Source: Eggerthellaceae bacterium (GTDB lineage: Bacteria > Actinomycetota > Coriobacteriia > Coriobacteriales > Eggerthellaceae). From it: a stretch of 52,157 nucleotides of DNA. Both the position numbers and the translations under genes were made by a program. The DNA is taken from assembly GCA_022644775.1 (NCBI GenBank), contig JALCHN010000011.1, forward strand, positions 1 to 52,157, written 5' to 3'. This document shows positions 41,052 to 48,727 of the stretch, piece after piece; the first letter of the stretch is position 1, and every line of letters starts with the position of its first letter. Below the pieces are notes generated by a model. That model did no database searches. It saw only the letters and a program-made list of their open reading frames with translations, and was not told the origin of the DNA.

Positions 41052-41930
41052 ATGCGCGAAAAAGTTACGAGGCTGGTCGAGAGCCTTGCGTTCCAGAATT
41101 TCATCCTCGCGGTGATTTTGATCAACGCGGTTACGATCGGAATCCAAACCACGCACCTCAGCCCGGAAGTGGCCCACGCGCTCGCCGTGTTCGACAACGT
41201 CTGCCTGGCCATCTACATCGTTGAGGTCGCGCTCAAACTGATAGCTTGGCACGGTGATTATTTCCGCAACGGTTGGAATATCTTCGACTTCACGATTGTG
41301 GTGCTCTGCTGCATACCCACCGGCATCATCCCGTTTCCGGTGCAGGTGGCGAGGGTCCTCCGCGTTCTGCGCGTGTTCCGGGTGCTGCGCCTTGTGTCCA
41401 TGTTCCGCGAGATGCGCATCATCATCGAGGCGCTCGGCCGTGCCGTTCCCGGCGTTGCATGGACGGCGCTCTTGCTCATCATCGTGTACTACGTGTTCGC
41501 CGTCATCGGCACCAACATGTTCGGCGAGGCGTTCCCCGAGTGGTTTGGCGACCTGGGCAAGAGCTTCTACACCCTATTCCAGGTGATGACGCTCGAGAGC
41601 TGGTCGATGGGCATCTCGCGTCCCGTTATGGAAGTGTTCCCATGGGCGTGGGCGTACTTTGTGCCGTTCGTCATCATCTCGGCGTTCGTCATCGTAAACA
41701 TCGTTGTCGGCATCATCGTCGACGTCGTGGACCAGACGCATCGCCAGGCGGAGGACGAGGACCTGGAGGAGCGCAGGAAGACGGAGGGCCTCGGCCCTGA
41801 CGACGAGCTGTTGAAGCAGATCGCCCTGCTGAAGGAGCAGGTCGCACGCGTGGACGCGCTCGTTGCGCTCCAAGCCGAAGAGCGCAGGCAAGAAAAGAAG
41901 AGCGCCGAGAAGGCCGAGCCCGAAGCGTAA
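41052..41930 (+). CDS. Bacterial voltage-gated sodium channel (NaChBac/BacNav type)
   Basis: 292 residues, one six-helix subunit of a tetrameric channel. S1 FQNFILAVILINAVTIGIQT, S2 VFDNVCLAIYIVEVALKLI, S3 WNIFDFTIVVLCCIP, S4 VARVLRVLRVFRVLRLVSMF with arginines every third residue, S5 ALLLIIVYYVFAVIGTNMFG, pore LFQVMTLESWSMGI (selectivity filter TLESW as in NaChBac), S6 FVIISAFVIVNIVVGIIVDV, then an acidic and coiled-coil C-terminus. An upstream ATG at 40989 with GGGAG is possible and would add 21 basic residues. Single gene. Confidence 0.93.
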   Translation: MREKVTRLVESLAFQNFILAVILINAVTIGIQTTHLSPEVAHALAVFDNVCLAIYIVEVALKLIAWHGDYFRNGWNIFDFTIVVLCCIPTGIIPFPVQVARVLRVLRVFRVLRLVSMFREMRIIIEALGRAVPGVAWTALLLIIVYYVFAVIGTNMFGEAFPEWFGDLGKSFYTLFQVMTLESWSMGISRPVMEVFPWAWAYFVPFVIISAFVIVNIVVGIIVDVVDQTHRQAEDEDLEERRKTEGLGPDDELLKQIALLKEQVARVDALVALQAEERRQEKKSAEKAEPEA

Positions 41931-41951
41931 CTACGCGCGAAAGATGGCGCA

Positions 41952-42021
41952 TCTGGCAAATCGTCAGAGCATTTGTCAGATGCGCTCCTAGACCTGACAA
42001 ATAGTCTGACAATTTGTCAGG
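41952..42021. repeat. Island palindromic elements R3 (plus) and R4 (minus)
   Basis: R3 at 41952-41980 (one arm base changed: CTGGCAAAT) and R4 at 41993-42021 with the core reversed (TCTGAC), an inverted pair 12 bases apart just after the channel gene. It could act as the terminator. Confidence 0.85.
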
Positions 42022-42126
42022 TCATGCGATTCGTCCGATTGCCAACGGGCCGGCTGGATCCGGTGTAGTATTCTGCCGAAAACATAACCCCCTGCCTGCC
42101 CAATCGCCTTTCGACAGGAGGCCGCC

Positions 42127-42618
42127 ATGAAACGATATCTGCTGATGGGGCTCGGATTCGTCAGCTTCGGCCTGGGAATGGTCGGCGTGTTCGTCCCCGT
42201 TCTGCCCACCACGCCGCTTCTGCTGCTCGCAGCCTTCCTCTTCTCGCGCAGCTCCGCGCGCATGGACGCGTGGATCAAATCAACGCGCGTTTGGAAGTCG
42301 TACGGCCAGCCGTTCAAGGACTCCAGCGGCATCGCGCGGCGCAAGAAGGTCCACATTGTGGGAGTGTCGTACCTGGCGCTGGGCGCGAGCGCGTTTCTGG
42401 TGCAGAAGCCCATCGTTTGGGGCGTCCTCGCCGCCGTGGCGCTGTTCCTCGCCTGGCTGATGCTGTTCCGCATTCCCACCGTGGAGAAAGACGGCATTGG
42501 GAAGTTCGTCGATCCGGAGCCCGAGATCGAGGCGATCGGGGAGGTGCTCGCGGAACAGCGTGCGCACGCCGCGCCCGCCAACGCGGTCGAAGTCGGCGTC
42601 AGGCAGGTCGCTGAGTAG
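42127..42618 (+). CDS. DUF454 (YbaN-like) inner membrane protein
   Basis: 163 residues. The family block is clear: LLMGLGFVSFGLGMVGVFVP, then VLPTTPLLLLAAFLFSRSS and the sequel DAWIKSTRVWKSYGQPFKD; a second pair of helices SYLALGASAFLVQKPI and GVLAAVALFLAWLMLFRIPT. The C-terminal 45 residues are hydrophilic. Function unknown, although relatives lie near respiratory or heme genes. CAGGAGG upstream. Confidence 0.88.
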   Translation: MKRYLLMGLGFVSFGLGMVGVFVPVLPTTPLLLLAAFLFSRSSARMDAWIKSTRVWKSYGQPFKDSSGIARRKKVHIVGVSYLALGASAFLVQKPIVWGVLAAVALFLAWLMLFRIPTVEKDGIGKFVDPEPEIEAIGEVLAEQRAHAAPANAVEVGVRQVAE

Positions 42619-42644
42619 CGGCTCCTTTCCGGAAAACCCCGATT

Positions 42645-42752
42645 CCTGACAAATACTCTGACGATTTGTCATGACGATTTGTCAGATTCGTGCCAGCGGC
42701 GGCTCGTCAAAACCTGACAAATAGTCTGACGATTTGTCAGGGATTTGTCAGG
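42645..42752 (-). repeat. Island palindromic elements R5 and R6 with extra half-sites
   Basis: R5 at 42645-42673 and R6 at 42713-42741, both in the minus orientation. Each is followed by an extra ATTTGTCAG half (42677-42685 and 42743-42751). Between them lies GCGGCGGCTCGTCAAA, which recurs after R7 (44397-44412), so the repeated unit is longer than the palindrome. Confidence 0.8.
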
Positions 42753-42763
42753 TAGATGCGGCA

Positions 42764-43774
42764 CTACGCCTGCTCGATGCGCAGCAGCGTCTTGCCTTGC
42801 GAATGTCCCGTGCGCACGCGTTCGAGCGCATCGTTCACTTGGTCGAGGGCGTACGTGCCGTCGATCGACACGGCAAGCGGCCGCTCTGCGGGGAAGAGCT
42901 CGGCGATGTGCTCGAGCTGCGCGCCATCCTCGTGAACGAAGATGAAATCGTACGTCTGTTGCTTGCGTGCGGCCATCCTGTCGAGCTTGCGGCCCGCGAG
43001 GCCGAAAAGCGCTCGCTTGAACAGCGGAAACCCCTCGCGCTTGGCGAAGCGCCCGTTGGGCGTGCCGCGAAGCGACACCAGGTGCCCGCCGGGCTTGAGC
43101 ACGGCGAACTCGTCGGGCAGCTCGCGCTCGCCCAGGGTATCGAGGACGCAGTCCACGTCGTGCAGCTCGTCGACGTAGAGCTGGGTCTTGTAGTCGATGA
43201 ACGTGCTTGCCCCTAGGCCGCGGACGCGCTCCTCGTTGCGCGCGCTGCCGTTGGTGGCAACGATAAGGCCCATGCGCGCGGCGATGGGTATCGCCATGGC
43301 GCCGAGGCTGCCCGTCCCGCCGGATATGAACAGCGTCTGGCCGGGCTGCGCTTCCATAAGGTCGATCGCCTGCAGGGCGGTGAGCGCGGTCAGGGGCACG
43401 CAGGCTGCCTCTTCCATGGATAGATAGCCGGGCACGTGCGCGAGCGCGGACTCGTCCACGGCGGCGTATTCGGCGAAGGCGCCGATCTTTGCGAGCGGCA
43501 TGCGGCCGTACACGCGATCGCCGGGTTTGAACCTGCCGGCGTCGGCACCCGCACGCACTACGGTGCCGGAGAATTCGTTTCCCATCACGAGCGGCGTGCG
43601 ATAGGGGACGATGAGGCGCACCTCTCCGCGGACGATCATGTTGTCGAGCGGGTTCACCGCTGCCGTGTGAATGCGCACGAGAACCTCGTGCGGCCCGGGT
43701 TCCGGGGTGGGGACGTCCTTCACGACCAGGGTCGTGCCGTTTTTATCGTATCGGTCCAGTACTGCGGCTTTCAT
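42764..43774 (-). CDS. NAD(P)H-dependent alcohol dehydrogenase/quinone oxidoreductase family protein
   Basis: 336 residues, medium-chain reductase without the structural zinc Cys cluster: MKAAVLDRYDKNGTTLVVKD, IHTAAVNPLDNMIVRGE, VMGNEFSGTVVRAG, FKPGDRVYGRMP, and the nucleotide motif TLFISGGTGSLGAMAIPIAA near 150. Related to QOR and YogA-type enzymes that reduce reactive carbonyls or quinones. Its ATG overlaps the stop of the Rrf2 regulator gene by four bases, so expression is tied to that regulator. Confidence 0.9.
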   Translation of the reverse strand: MKAAVLDRYDKNGTTLVVKDVPTPEPGPHEVLVRIHTAAVNPLDNMIVRGEVRLIVPYRTPLVMGNEFSGTVVRAGADAGRFKPGDRVYGRMPLAKIGAFAEYAAVDESALAHVPGYLSMEEAACVPLTALTALQAIDLMEAQPGQTLFISGGTGSLGAMAIPIAARMGLIVATNGSARNEERVRGLGASTFIDYKTQLYVDELHDVDCVLDTLGERELPDEFAVLKPGGHLVSLRGTPNGRFAKREGFPLFKRALFGLAGRKLDRMAARKQQTYDFIFVHEDGAQLEHIAELFPAERPLAVSIDGTYALDQVNDALERVRTGHSQGKTLLRIEQA

Positions 43775-44241
43775 TGGTTTTTGCCTTTCTGTCGGGTGAT
43801 GCCCTTCGGGGCGCGTTCGTTGGTTTCGATTCGCTTGCGCATCTGCGCTATGCAGTCCGCGAGGGTCGTGTCGGCAAGCTCGCGCTCGAGGACCTGCTCC
43901 TCGTGGCGGAACATCCCGTTGAGCACGGGGCGAATGTTGCGACCCACGATGCATTCGTCGCTGGGATTCTGGTGGACGTCGAACACATGGACGTTTTCGG
44001 TCTGCTCGACCGCGCGGTAGATTTCAAGGAGCGAGATGCGCTCTGGCGTTTTCGCCAGGGAGAACCCGCTGACGCCGCGCCTGCCCGCGATGATGCCAGC
44101 TCGGTTGAGGCGTGCGGCGACCTTGCGGATGTAGCTGGCGTTCGTGCCCACGCTGTGGGCGATTTGTTCCGAGCTCATGGGGGCGTCGGCTTCGGACACC
44201 ATGATCAGCAGGTGAATAGCCGTGGAAAATTTTGCGTCCAT
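43771..44241 (-). CDS. Rrf2 family transcriptional regulator (YwnA-like)
   Basis: 156 residues. Winged helix N-terminus MDAKFSTAIHLLIMVSEADA, SSEQIAHSVGTNASYIRKVA, LNRAGIIAGRRGVSGFSLAK. The three clustered cysteines that hold Fe-S in IscR/NsrR are missing; only Cys in SDECIVG and ADCIAQM remain, so it more likely senses thiol stress or aldehydes, as YwnA/HypR types do. First gene of a two-gene operon; the inverted repeat at 44298-44316 is a likely operator. Confidence 0.88.
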   Translation of the reverse strand: MDAKFSTAIHLLIMVSEADAPMSSEQIAHSVGTNASYIRKVAARLNRAGIIAGRRGVSGFSLAKTPERISLLEIYRAVEQTENVHVFDVHQNPSDECIVGRNIRPVLNGMFRHEEQVLERELADTTLADCIAQMRKRIETNERAPKGITRQKGKNQ

Positions 44242-44297
44242 TGATCGCTCCTTTCGTGGGACGGGCGCGTTGCGGGCTATCGATTCGTCGTTCGTAA

Positions 44298-44316
44298 TGT
44301 ATCAGAAAGTGATACA
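44298..44316 (-). promoter_or_regulatory. Probable Rrf2 operator
   Basis: TGTATCA (44298-44304), GAAAG, TGATACA (44310-44316): a perfect 7-bp inverted repeat about 57 bases upstream of the regulator start. Confidence 0.65.
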
Positions 44317-44346
44317 ACTAGCGACCAACTCACGGGAATCGCATCA

Positions 44347-44386
44347 CCTGACAAATTGTCAGAGTATTTGTCAGATGATTTGTCAG
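44347..44386 (+). repeat. Island palindromic element R7 with extra half-site
   Basis: R7 at 44347-44375 in plus orientation, followed by ATGATTTGTCAG and, at 44397-44412, GCGGCGGCTCGTCAAA shared with the R5/R6 locus. Confidence 0.85.
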
Positions 44387-44488
44387 ATGAGTACTGGCGG
44401 CGGCTCGTCAAAGCGTCCGGAATCGCCTAAGCTTGGCAGTCGCAGACAGTCACGAAGCGGCCGATTCGGCGGGCGCAAGAGAGAAGCG

Positions 44489-45265
44489 ATGGGCATGAAG
44501 GTGTTCTATTTCACGGGAACGGGCAACGGGCTCGCCATTGCGAAGGCGATCGGCGGCGAGGCGATTTCGATCCCGCAGGCGCTGAAGTGCGGACGCACCC
44601 GCTACGAGGACGACGCCATCGGCATCGTCACGCCCACGTATGCGGGCAATCCCGCGCGCATCGTCGTCGAGTTTCTGAATCGCGTCGACCTCGTTGCCGG
44701 CTATCGCTTCGCCGTGGCCTCGTACGGCGGGGGAATGGGCAACCCCCTGAAGCCGCTCGTCAGCGCGGCGGCGCGCAAGGGCTGGCGCTTCGACTACACG
44801 GCCAGCGTCAAGATGGTCGACAATTACCTTCCGCTGTTCGATGCCGACGAGGAACGGAAGGTCAAGGACCAAGCGGCGATCGGCGTCGAGTTGAAGCGCA
44901 TCGCCGGCGACGTCGCCGCCCGTACGCGCTTTCTTGCGCACGTCGGCGCCGGCAACGCCCTCTACGGCGTGGTGGGCCGCCTTGCCTACAACCGAATCGC
45001 GGGCCCCGAAATGGTGCGCAAGACTTTCACCGTGAACGACGCCTGCGTGTCCTGCGGTATCTGCGCGCGCTCATGTCCCGGCGGCAACATCACGGTCGAA
45101 GAGGGGCGCCATCCCGTCTTCGGCTCGTCCTGTCTGGGATGCTACGGATGCGCGCACATCTGCCCGCATAACGCGATTCACGCCAAGGGGGAGAAGAGCG
45201 CCGCCCGCTGGCGCAACCCCGCTGTTACCGTCAAAGAGCTCATCGCCGCCAACGACCAGCGATAG
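44489..45265 (+). CDS. EFR1 family flavodoxin-ferredoxin fusion protein
   Basis: 258 residues. Flavodoxin-like N-terminal half with the FMN phosphate loop FYFTGTGNGLAIAKA and PTYAGNPARIVVEFL, ASYGGGMGN; C-terminal ferredoxin with CVSCGICARSCPGGNI and CLGCYGCAHICPHNAI. An electron carrier typical of gut anaerobes, partner unknown. I start at ATG 44489 (second Met two codons on) where the flavodoxin begins; the frame runs upstream through the repeat without purpose. The 80-bp palindrome starts right after its stop. Confidence 0.9.
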   Translation: MGMKVFYFTGTGNGLAIAKAIGGEAISIPQALKCGRTRYEDDAIGIVTPTYAGNPARIVVEFLNRVDLVAGYRFAVASYGGGMGNPLKPLVSAAARKGWRFDYTASVKMVDNYLPLFDADEERKVKDQAAIGVELKRIAGDVAARTRFLAHVGAGNALYGVVGRLAYNRIAGPEMVRKTFTVNDACVSCGICARSCPGGNITVEEGRHPVFGSSCLGCYGCAHICPHNAIHAKGEKSAARWRNPAVTVKELIAANDQR

Positions 45266-45345
45266 CTGCTCCCGACCTGACAAACCGTCAGAGCATTTGT
45301 CAGAAACCTGACAAATGCTCTGACGGTTTGTCAGGTCGGGAGCAG
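45266..45345. repeat. 80-bp perfect cruciform made of elements R8 and R9
   Basis: Arms 45266-45303 and 45308-45345 are perfect 38-bp complements around AAAC. They contain R8 (45276-45304, plus) and R9 (45307-45335, minus) and extend beyond them with CTGCTCCCGA/TCGGGAGCAG. It begins one base after the EFR1 stop codon, so it can also act as a terminator. It is the right limit of the repeat-bearing island. Confidence 0.92.
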
Positions 45346-45438
45346 TCCGTTTCTCGGATTCCCACCTGCTCCGTCCCCCATGACTGTTAGTATCTAGTAC
45401 CTGAGAAATGGGCATACAGCACCGTGGGGATGCGAACT

Positions 45439-48400
45439 ATGAGCGACATTTCATCTGGCGCCTACGTCATCGATGACGACTACACCATCGTCAGCTTCAA
45501 CAAGACGATGGGGGAGCTCTATCCCCAGCTCAAGCGGGGCGAAAAATGCCACAAGTGCCTCATGGGCCTCGACGAGCCCTGCCCGCCCTGCCCGGTAGCC
45601 AACCGCGTCTACGGTCCGCAAACCTACCTTGACCCCATTCGCGACATCCACGAAACCGTCGACTGCGTAGAAATGGTGCTCGAAGACGGGCGCGTCGGCC
45701 ACGCCCTCATCGTGAGCACCGTGGGCGAGAGCGAGGTCATCTCGGCGAAGCTCCCACGCACCGACGACGAGCTCCAGCGCCTGCTCGAGCAGAAATTCTA
45801 CGATTCGGTGACCAGCGGTTATTCCCGTCAGGGCTTCATCAGGGAAACCGAGCGCGTGTTCGAAGAGGTCGACCGCACCGGCTACGCCGTCATCGTCTTC
45901 GACATCTTCAACTTCAAGGCGGTCAACGACACGCTGGGCATCGAAGGGGGCGACCGGGTCCTCTCCTTCGTGTTCGACACGCTCAACGACAGCTGGATGC
46001 ACCCGGTGGTGTCCGCGCGCCTGGAATCCGACTGGTTCGTGTTCCTGGTGAAGCGCGAAGTGCTCGAACAGGGCGACTTCTCCCGCCTGCTCGGCATCGA
46101 ATGGGACCGCGACGGCCAACGGTTCACGCTGCACCTGCGTTGCGGCGTCTACTGCGCGGAGGGCGACGACGTGCCCGTGTCGAAGATGATCGAGCGGGCC
46201 GTGATCGCGAAAGGCTGCGCCGGCCGCGACGGTCGCAATTCGACCGTGGTGTTCGAAGAATCGATGCTCAAGTCCTACATCAGCAATGCCGAAATCACCG
46301 CCCAGTTCCAGAACAGCCTGCAGAACGCCGATTTCAAGGTCTACTTCCAGCCGATCGTGCGCGCAGCGGACGAAACCGTCTGCTCGGCAGAAGCCTTGGT
46401 GCGCTGGGAACATCCCACGATGGGCACCGTGGGGCCGGGCGCGTTCGTTCCGGTGCTCGAGCGCGGCAACCAGATTTCGCAGCTCGATCGCTACGTGCTG
46501 CGGCAGGTGCACGATTTCCAAGCTCGTCTCGCGCAAGAGGGCAGGGACCTTGTGCCCATCTCGATGAACCTCTCGCGCCAGGACTTCTACAGCGACGGCC
46601 TCATGAACGAGATCTTCGAGCTCGCCTCCGACGGCACCGTGCCGTCGGGCTTCGTGAATTACGAGGTGACCGAAACGGCGGTCGCCATCCTGCAGGACAA
46701 CTGCACCTACTTGCTGCAGCAGATCAGGGACACGGGCGCGAAGATCTTCCTCGACGATTTCGGCAGCGGGTACTCCTCGCTCGGCATGGTGGGCAGCTAT
46801 TCGTTCGACGTCGTGAAGATCGACAAATCTTTCGTCGACGAAATCGAGGCGAAGCTGCCCGTGCGCGCCGTTATCGCCTCGACGATCGAGATGTGCCACC
46901 GCATCGGGTTGAAGACGGTCGCCGAAGGCGTCGAAACGCGCGCCCAGCTCGACTTCCTGCGCGAGAGCGGCTGCGATTTCATCCAGGGCTACTACTTCGC
47001 CAAGCCGATGGACCGCGCCGCCTTCCTCGCCTACCTTGACGCGCGCGGATCCTCTGCGGGCGATTACGCTGCGCGCGATGCGGTCGAGCCGCAGCTTGAC
47101 GTCGACCTGTTCAATCTCGTCGATCTGGTGGACCATTCCGGCCAGTTCATCCAGGTGTGCCACCCTGAAGACTACACGATGGTGTTCGCCAACGAGCAGA
47201 CGCGCCTGGTGTCGGGCCATCCCGACAAGCCCTATCAAGGCAAACGGTGCTTCAACTACATGCTCGGGCTCGACGCGCCTTGCGGCCACTGCCCGATGAA
47301 GCAGATGGGCGACGAGACCGAAAAGACCATCGAGGTCGACGACGGCGAGCACGTGTTCCAGCTGAAGGCGCGCTACGCCATGTGGAACGGCCGGAAGGTC
47401 TTCATCGAATACGGCCGCGACGTGACCGCCGTCAAGGCGGCTCAGCTGCGCTACGCCCGCCGCATGCGCGCCATCATCGAGAACATCCCCGACGGCCAGG
47501 GCGTCTTCCACGTCGACCTCACCGCCGACGAATGGTTGAGCTCGAGCGGCATCGCCGAAAACGCGCAACGGATGCAGAACGTCCAGGGCGTCGACGCGCT
47601 CATCCGCATGATCGCCGCCTTCGTGCCCGACGAAGCGGGGCAGAAACGGTTCTTTGACACCTTCTGCCGCGACCGCGAGCTTGAAGAGTTCGCCAACGGA
47701 AAGCACCAGATCATTCTGGAAACCGAATCGTATTACGACGACCGATTGATTCGCTGGTCGCGCATCACGGCGCACCTGCTCGAAAACCCTGGCAACGGTC
47801 ACGTCGAGAGCGTCATTTACGGCATAGACATCTCGCAGGAGCGCGCCTACGTCGCGTCGCTCGAACGCGAGAAGGAGCGCCGCGAACACGAAGGGCGCGG
47901 CCGTGAGCGCGCGGAGCCTTCCAGCGGTGCGGTCGGCGAGATGCAGGAAGTCTGGGGCATGTACGCCCAGGCCGACCGCGACCGCCGTCGCGACTACCTC
48001 ACCGGGCTCAACAGCCGCCTCGACCTCTACGATGCGCTCAGGCGCTCCGAGGGCGGCGTCGACGCCCCGATCACGGCGGTGTTCATGGTCGATCTTGACG
48101 ATTTCAAGGCCATCAACGACGCCTACGGCCATTCGGCGGGCGACGTCTGCCTCGCGGCGCTGGGCAACCTGCTCACCGGGTTTGGGGCGAAGCACGACAT
48201 GACCTTCTATCGTTTTGGCGGCGACGAGATCATCGGCGTCGCGCGCGAAGACGCGAGCCGCATCCCGCAGATCGCGGAAGACCTGCTCGAAGCGGTGCGC
48301 GGCATGACGGTGCGCTTGAAGTCGGGCAACGAGCTTCATGTGACCGCGTCCATCGGCTACACCGTGGAATCGCGCGGCTGCCAGGAGGCCATCGACAACG

Positions 48401-48462
48401 CCGACCGGGCGATGTACGCGGCGAAGCGGCGCGGGAAGAACCGGGCGGTCTGCATCGACTAG
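45439..48462 (+). CDS. PAS-GGDEF(degenerate)-EAL-PAS-GGDEF c-di-GMP protein
   Basis: About 1007 residues, no membrane helix. Order: PAS-like module with Cys set CHKCLMGLDEPCPPCP (about 36-52); a GGDEF-fold with the signature replaced by ESDWF; an EAL domain (about 290-535) with EALVRWEHP, MNLSRQDF, YEVTETAVA, LDDFGSGYSS, KIDKSFV, VAEGVETR and QGYYFAKPM, all catalytic positions kept; a second PAS-like module with CFNYMLGLDAPCGHCP (about 610); a further PAS-like segment; and a C-terminal GGDEF with RFGGDEIIGV intact. It could both make and break c-di-GMP, gated by redox or metal at the cysteines. Start choice among GTG 45424, ATG 45430 and ATG 45439 is uncertain; GGGG is best spaced for 45439. 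Confidence 0.9.
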   Translation: MSDISSGAYVIDDDYTIVSFNKTMGELYPQLKRGEKCHKCLMGLDEPCPPCPVANRVYGPQTYLDPIRDIHETVDCVEMVLEDGRVGHALIVSTVGESEVISAKLPRTDDELQRLLEQKFYDSVTSGYSRQGFIRETERVFEEVDRTGYAVIVFDIFNFKAVNDTLGIEGGDRVLSFVFDTLNDSWMHPVVSARLESDWFVFLVKREVLEQGDFSRLLGIEWDRDGQRFTLHLRCGVYCAEGDDVPVSKMIERAVIAKGCAGRDGRNSTVVFEESMLKSYISNAEITAQFQNSLQNADFKVYFQPIVRAADETVCSAEALVRWEHPTMGTVGPGAFVPVLERGNQISQLDRYVLRQVHDFQARLAQEGRDLVPISMNLSRQDFYSDGLMNEIFELASDGTVPSGFVNYEVTETAVAILQDNCTYLLQQIRDTGAKIFLDDFGSGYSSLGMVGSYSFDVVKIDKSFVDEIEAKLPVRAVIASTIEMCHRIGLKTVAEGVETRAQLDFLRESGCDFIQGYYFAKPMDRAAFLAYLDARGSSAGDYAARDAVEPQLDVDLFNLVDLVDHSGQFIQVCHPEDYTMVFANEQTRLVSGHPDKPYQGKRCFNYMLGLDAPCGHCPMKQMGDETEKTIEVDDGEHVFQLKARYAMWNGRKVFIEYGRDVTAVKAAQLRYARRMRAIIENIPDGQGVFHVDLTADEWLSSSGIAENAQRMQNVQGVDALIRMIAAFVPDEAGQKRFFDTFCRDRELEEFANGKHQIILETESYYDDRLIRWSRITAHLLENPGNGHVESVIYGIDISQERAYVASLEREKERREHEGRGRERAEPSSGAVGEMQEVWGMYAQADRDRRRDYLTGLNSRLDLYDALRRSEGGVDAPITAVFMVDLDDFKAINDAYGHSAGDVCLAALGNLLTGFGAKHDMTFYRFGGDEIIGVAREDASRIPQIAEDLLEAVRGMTVRLKSGNELHVTASIGYTVESRGCQEAIDNADRAMYAAKRRGKNRAVCID

Positions 48463-48481
48463 CGCATCGATTGCGTTAGGA

Positions 48482-48523
48482 GGGCGGTCGCACTGCGGTG
48501 CGTTTGAGACGCAGCGACCGTCC
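48482..48523 (+). terminator. Putative terminator downstream of the GGDEF/EAL gene
   Basis: GGGCGGTCGC (48482-48491) pairs with GCGACCGTCC (48514-48523) with one wobble, with an inner TGCGT/ACGCA hairpin. No T-run. Confidence 0.45.
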
Positions 48524-48672
48524 CCGCGCATCCCGTTCCATGTGAAACTGTCACGTTTCCGGTGCCATATCTCGAATAGACCGCTGACCTGGTCGTTAAC
48601 ATTGTTGCGGCTGTGAGTGAATTACGTGTTGGAATGGTTACGTCGTCAGGCGGCCGTCTGCCTAGTTGCCGC

Positions 48673-48701
48673 TTGACACTATAATGCGCACAGAGTATTT
48701 G
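48673..48701 (+). promoter_or_regulatory. Promoter of the serine-rich repeat protein gene
   Basis: TTGACA (48673-48678), 17 bases, TATTTG (48696-48701); alternatively a perfect TATAAT at 48680-48685 without a good -35. The leader to the ATG at 48728 would be about 20-40 bases. No strong ribosome site precedes the ATG. Confidence 0.55.
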
Positions 48702-48727
48702 GTGGTCCGTTCGGAATTGGGCGCAGC

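Noticed and set aside
39138..45345. CRISPR array
   Set aside because: Repeats are palindromic, of both orientations, separated by whole genes and not by regular short spacers; no cas genes.
45451..48531. A 1026-codon minus-strand frame opposite the GGDEF/EAL gene
   Set aside because: High-GC antisense shadow with implausible His/Val/Arg/Asp-rich composition and no domains, while the plus frame has complete EAL and GGDEF motifs.
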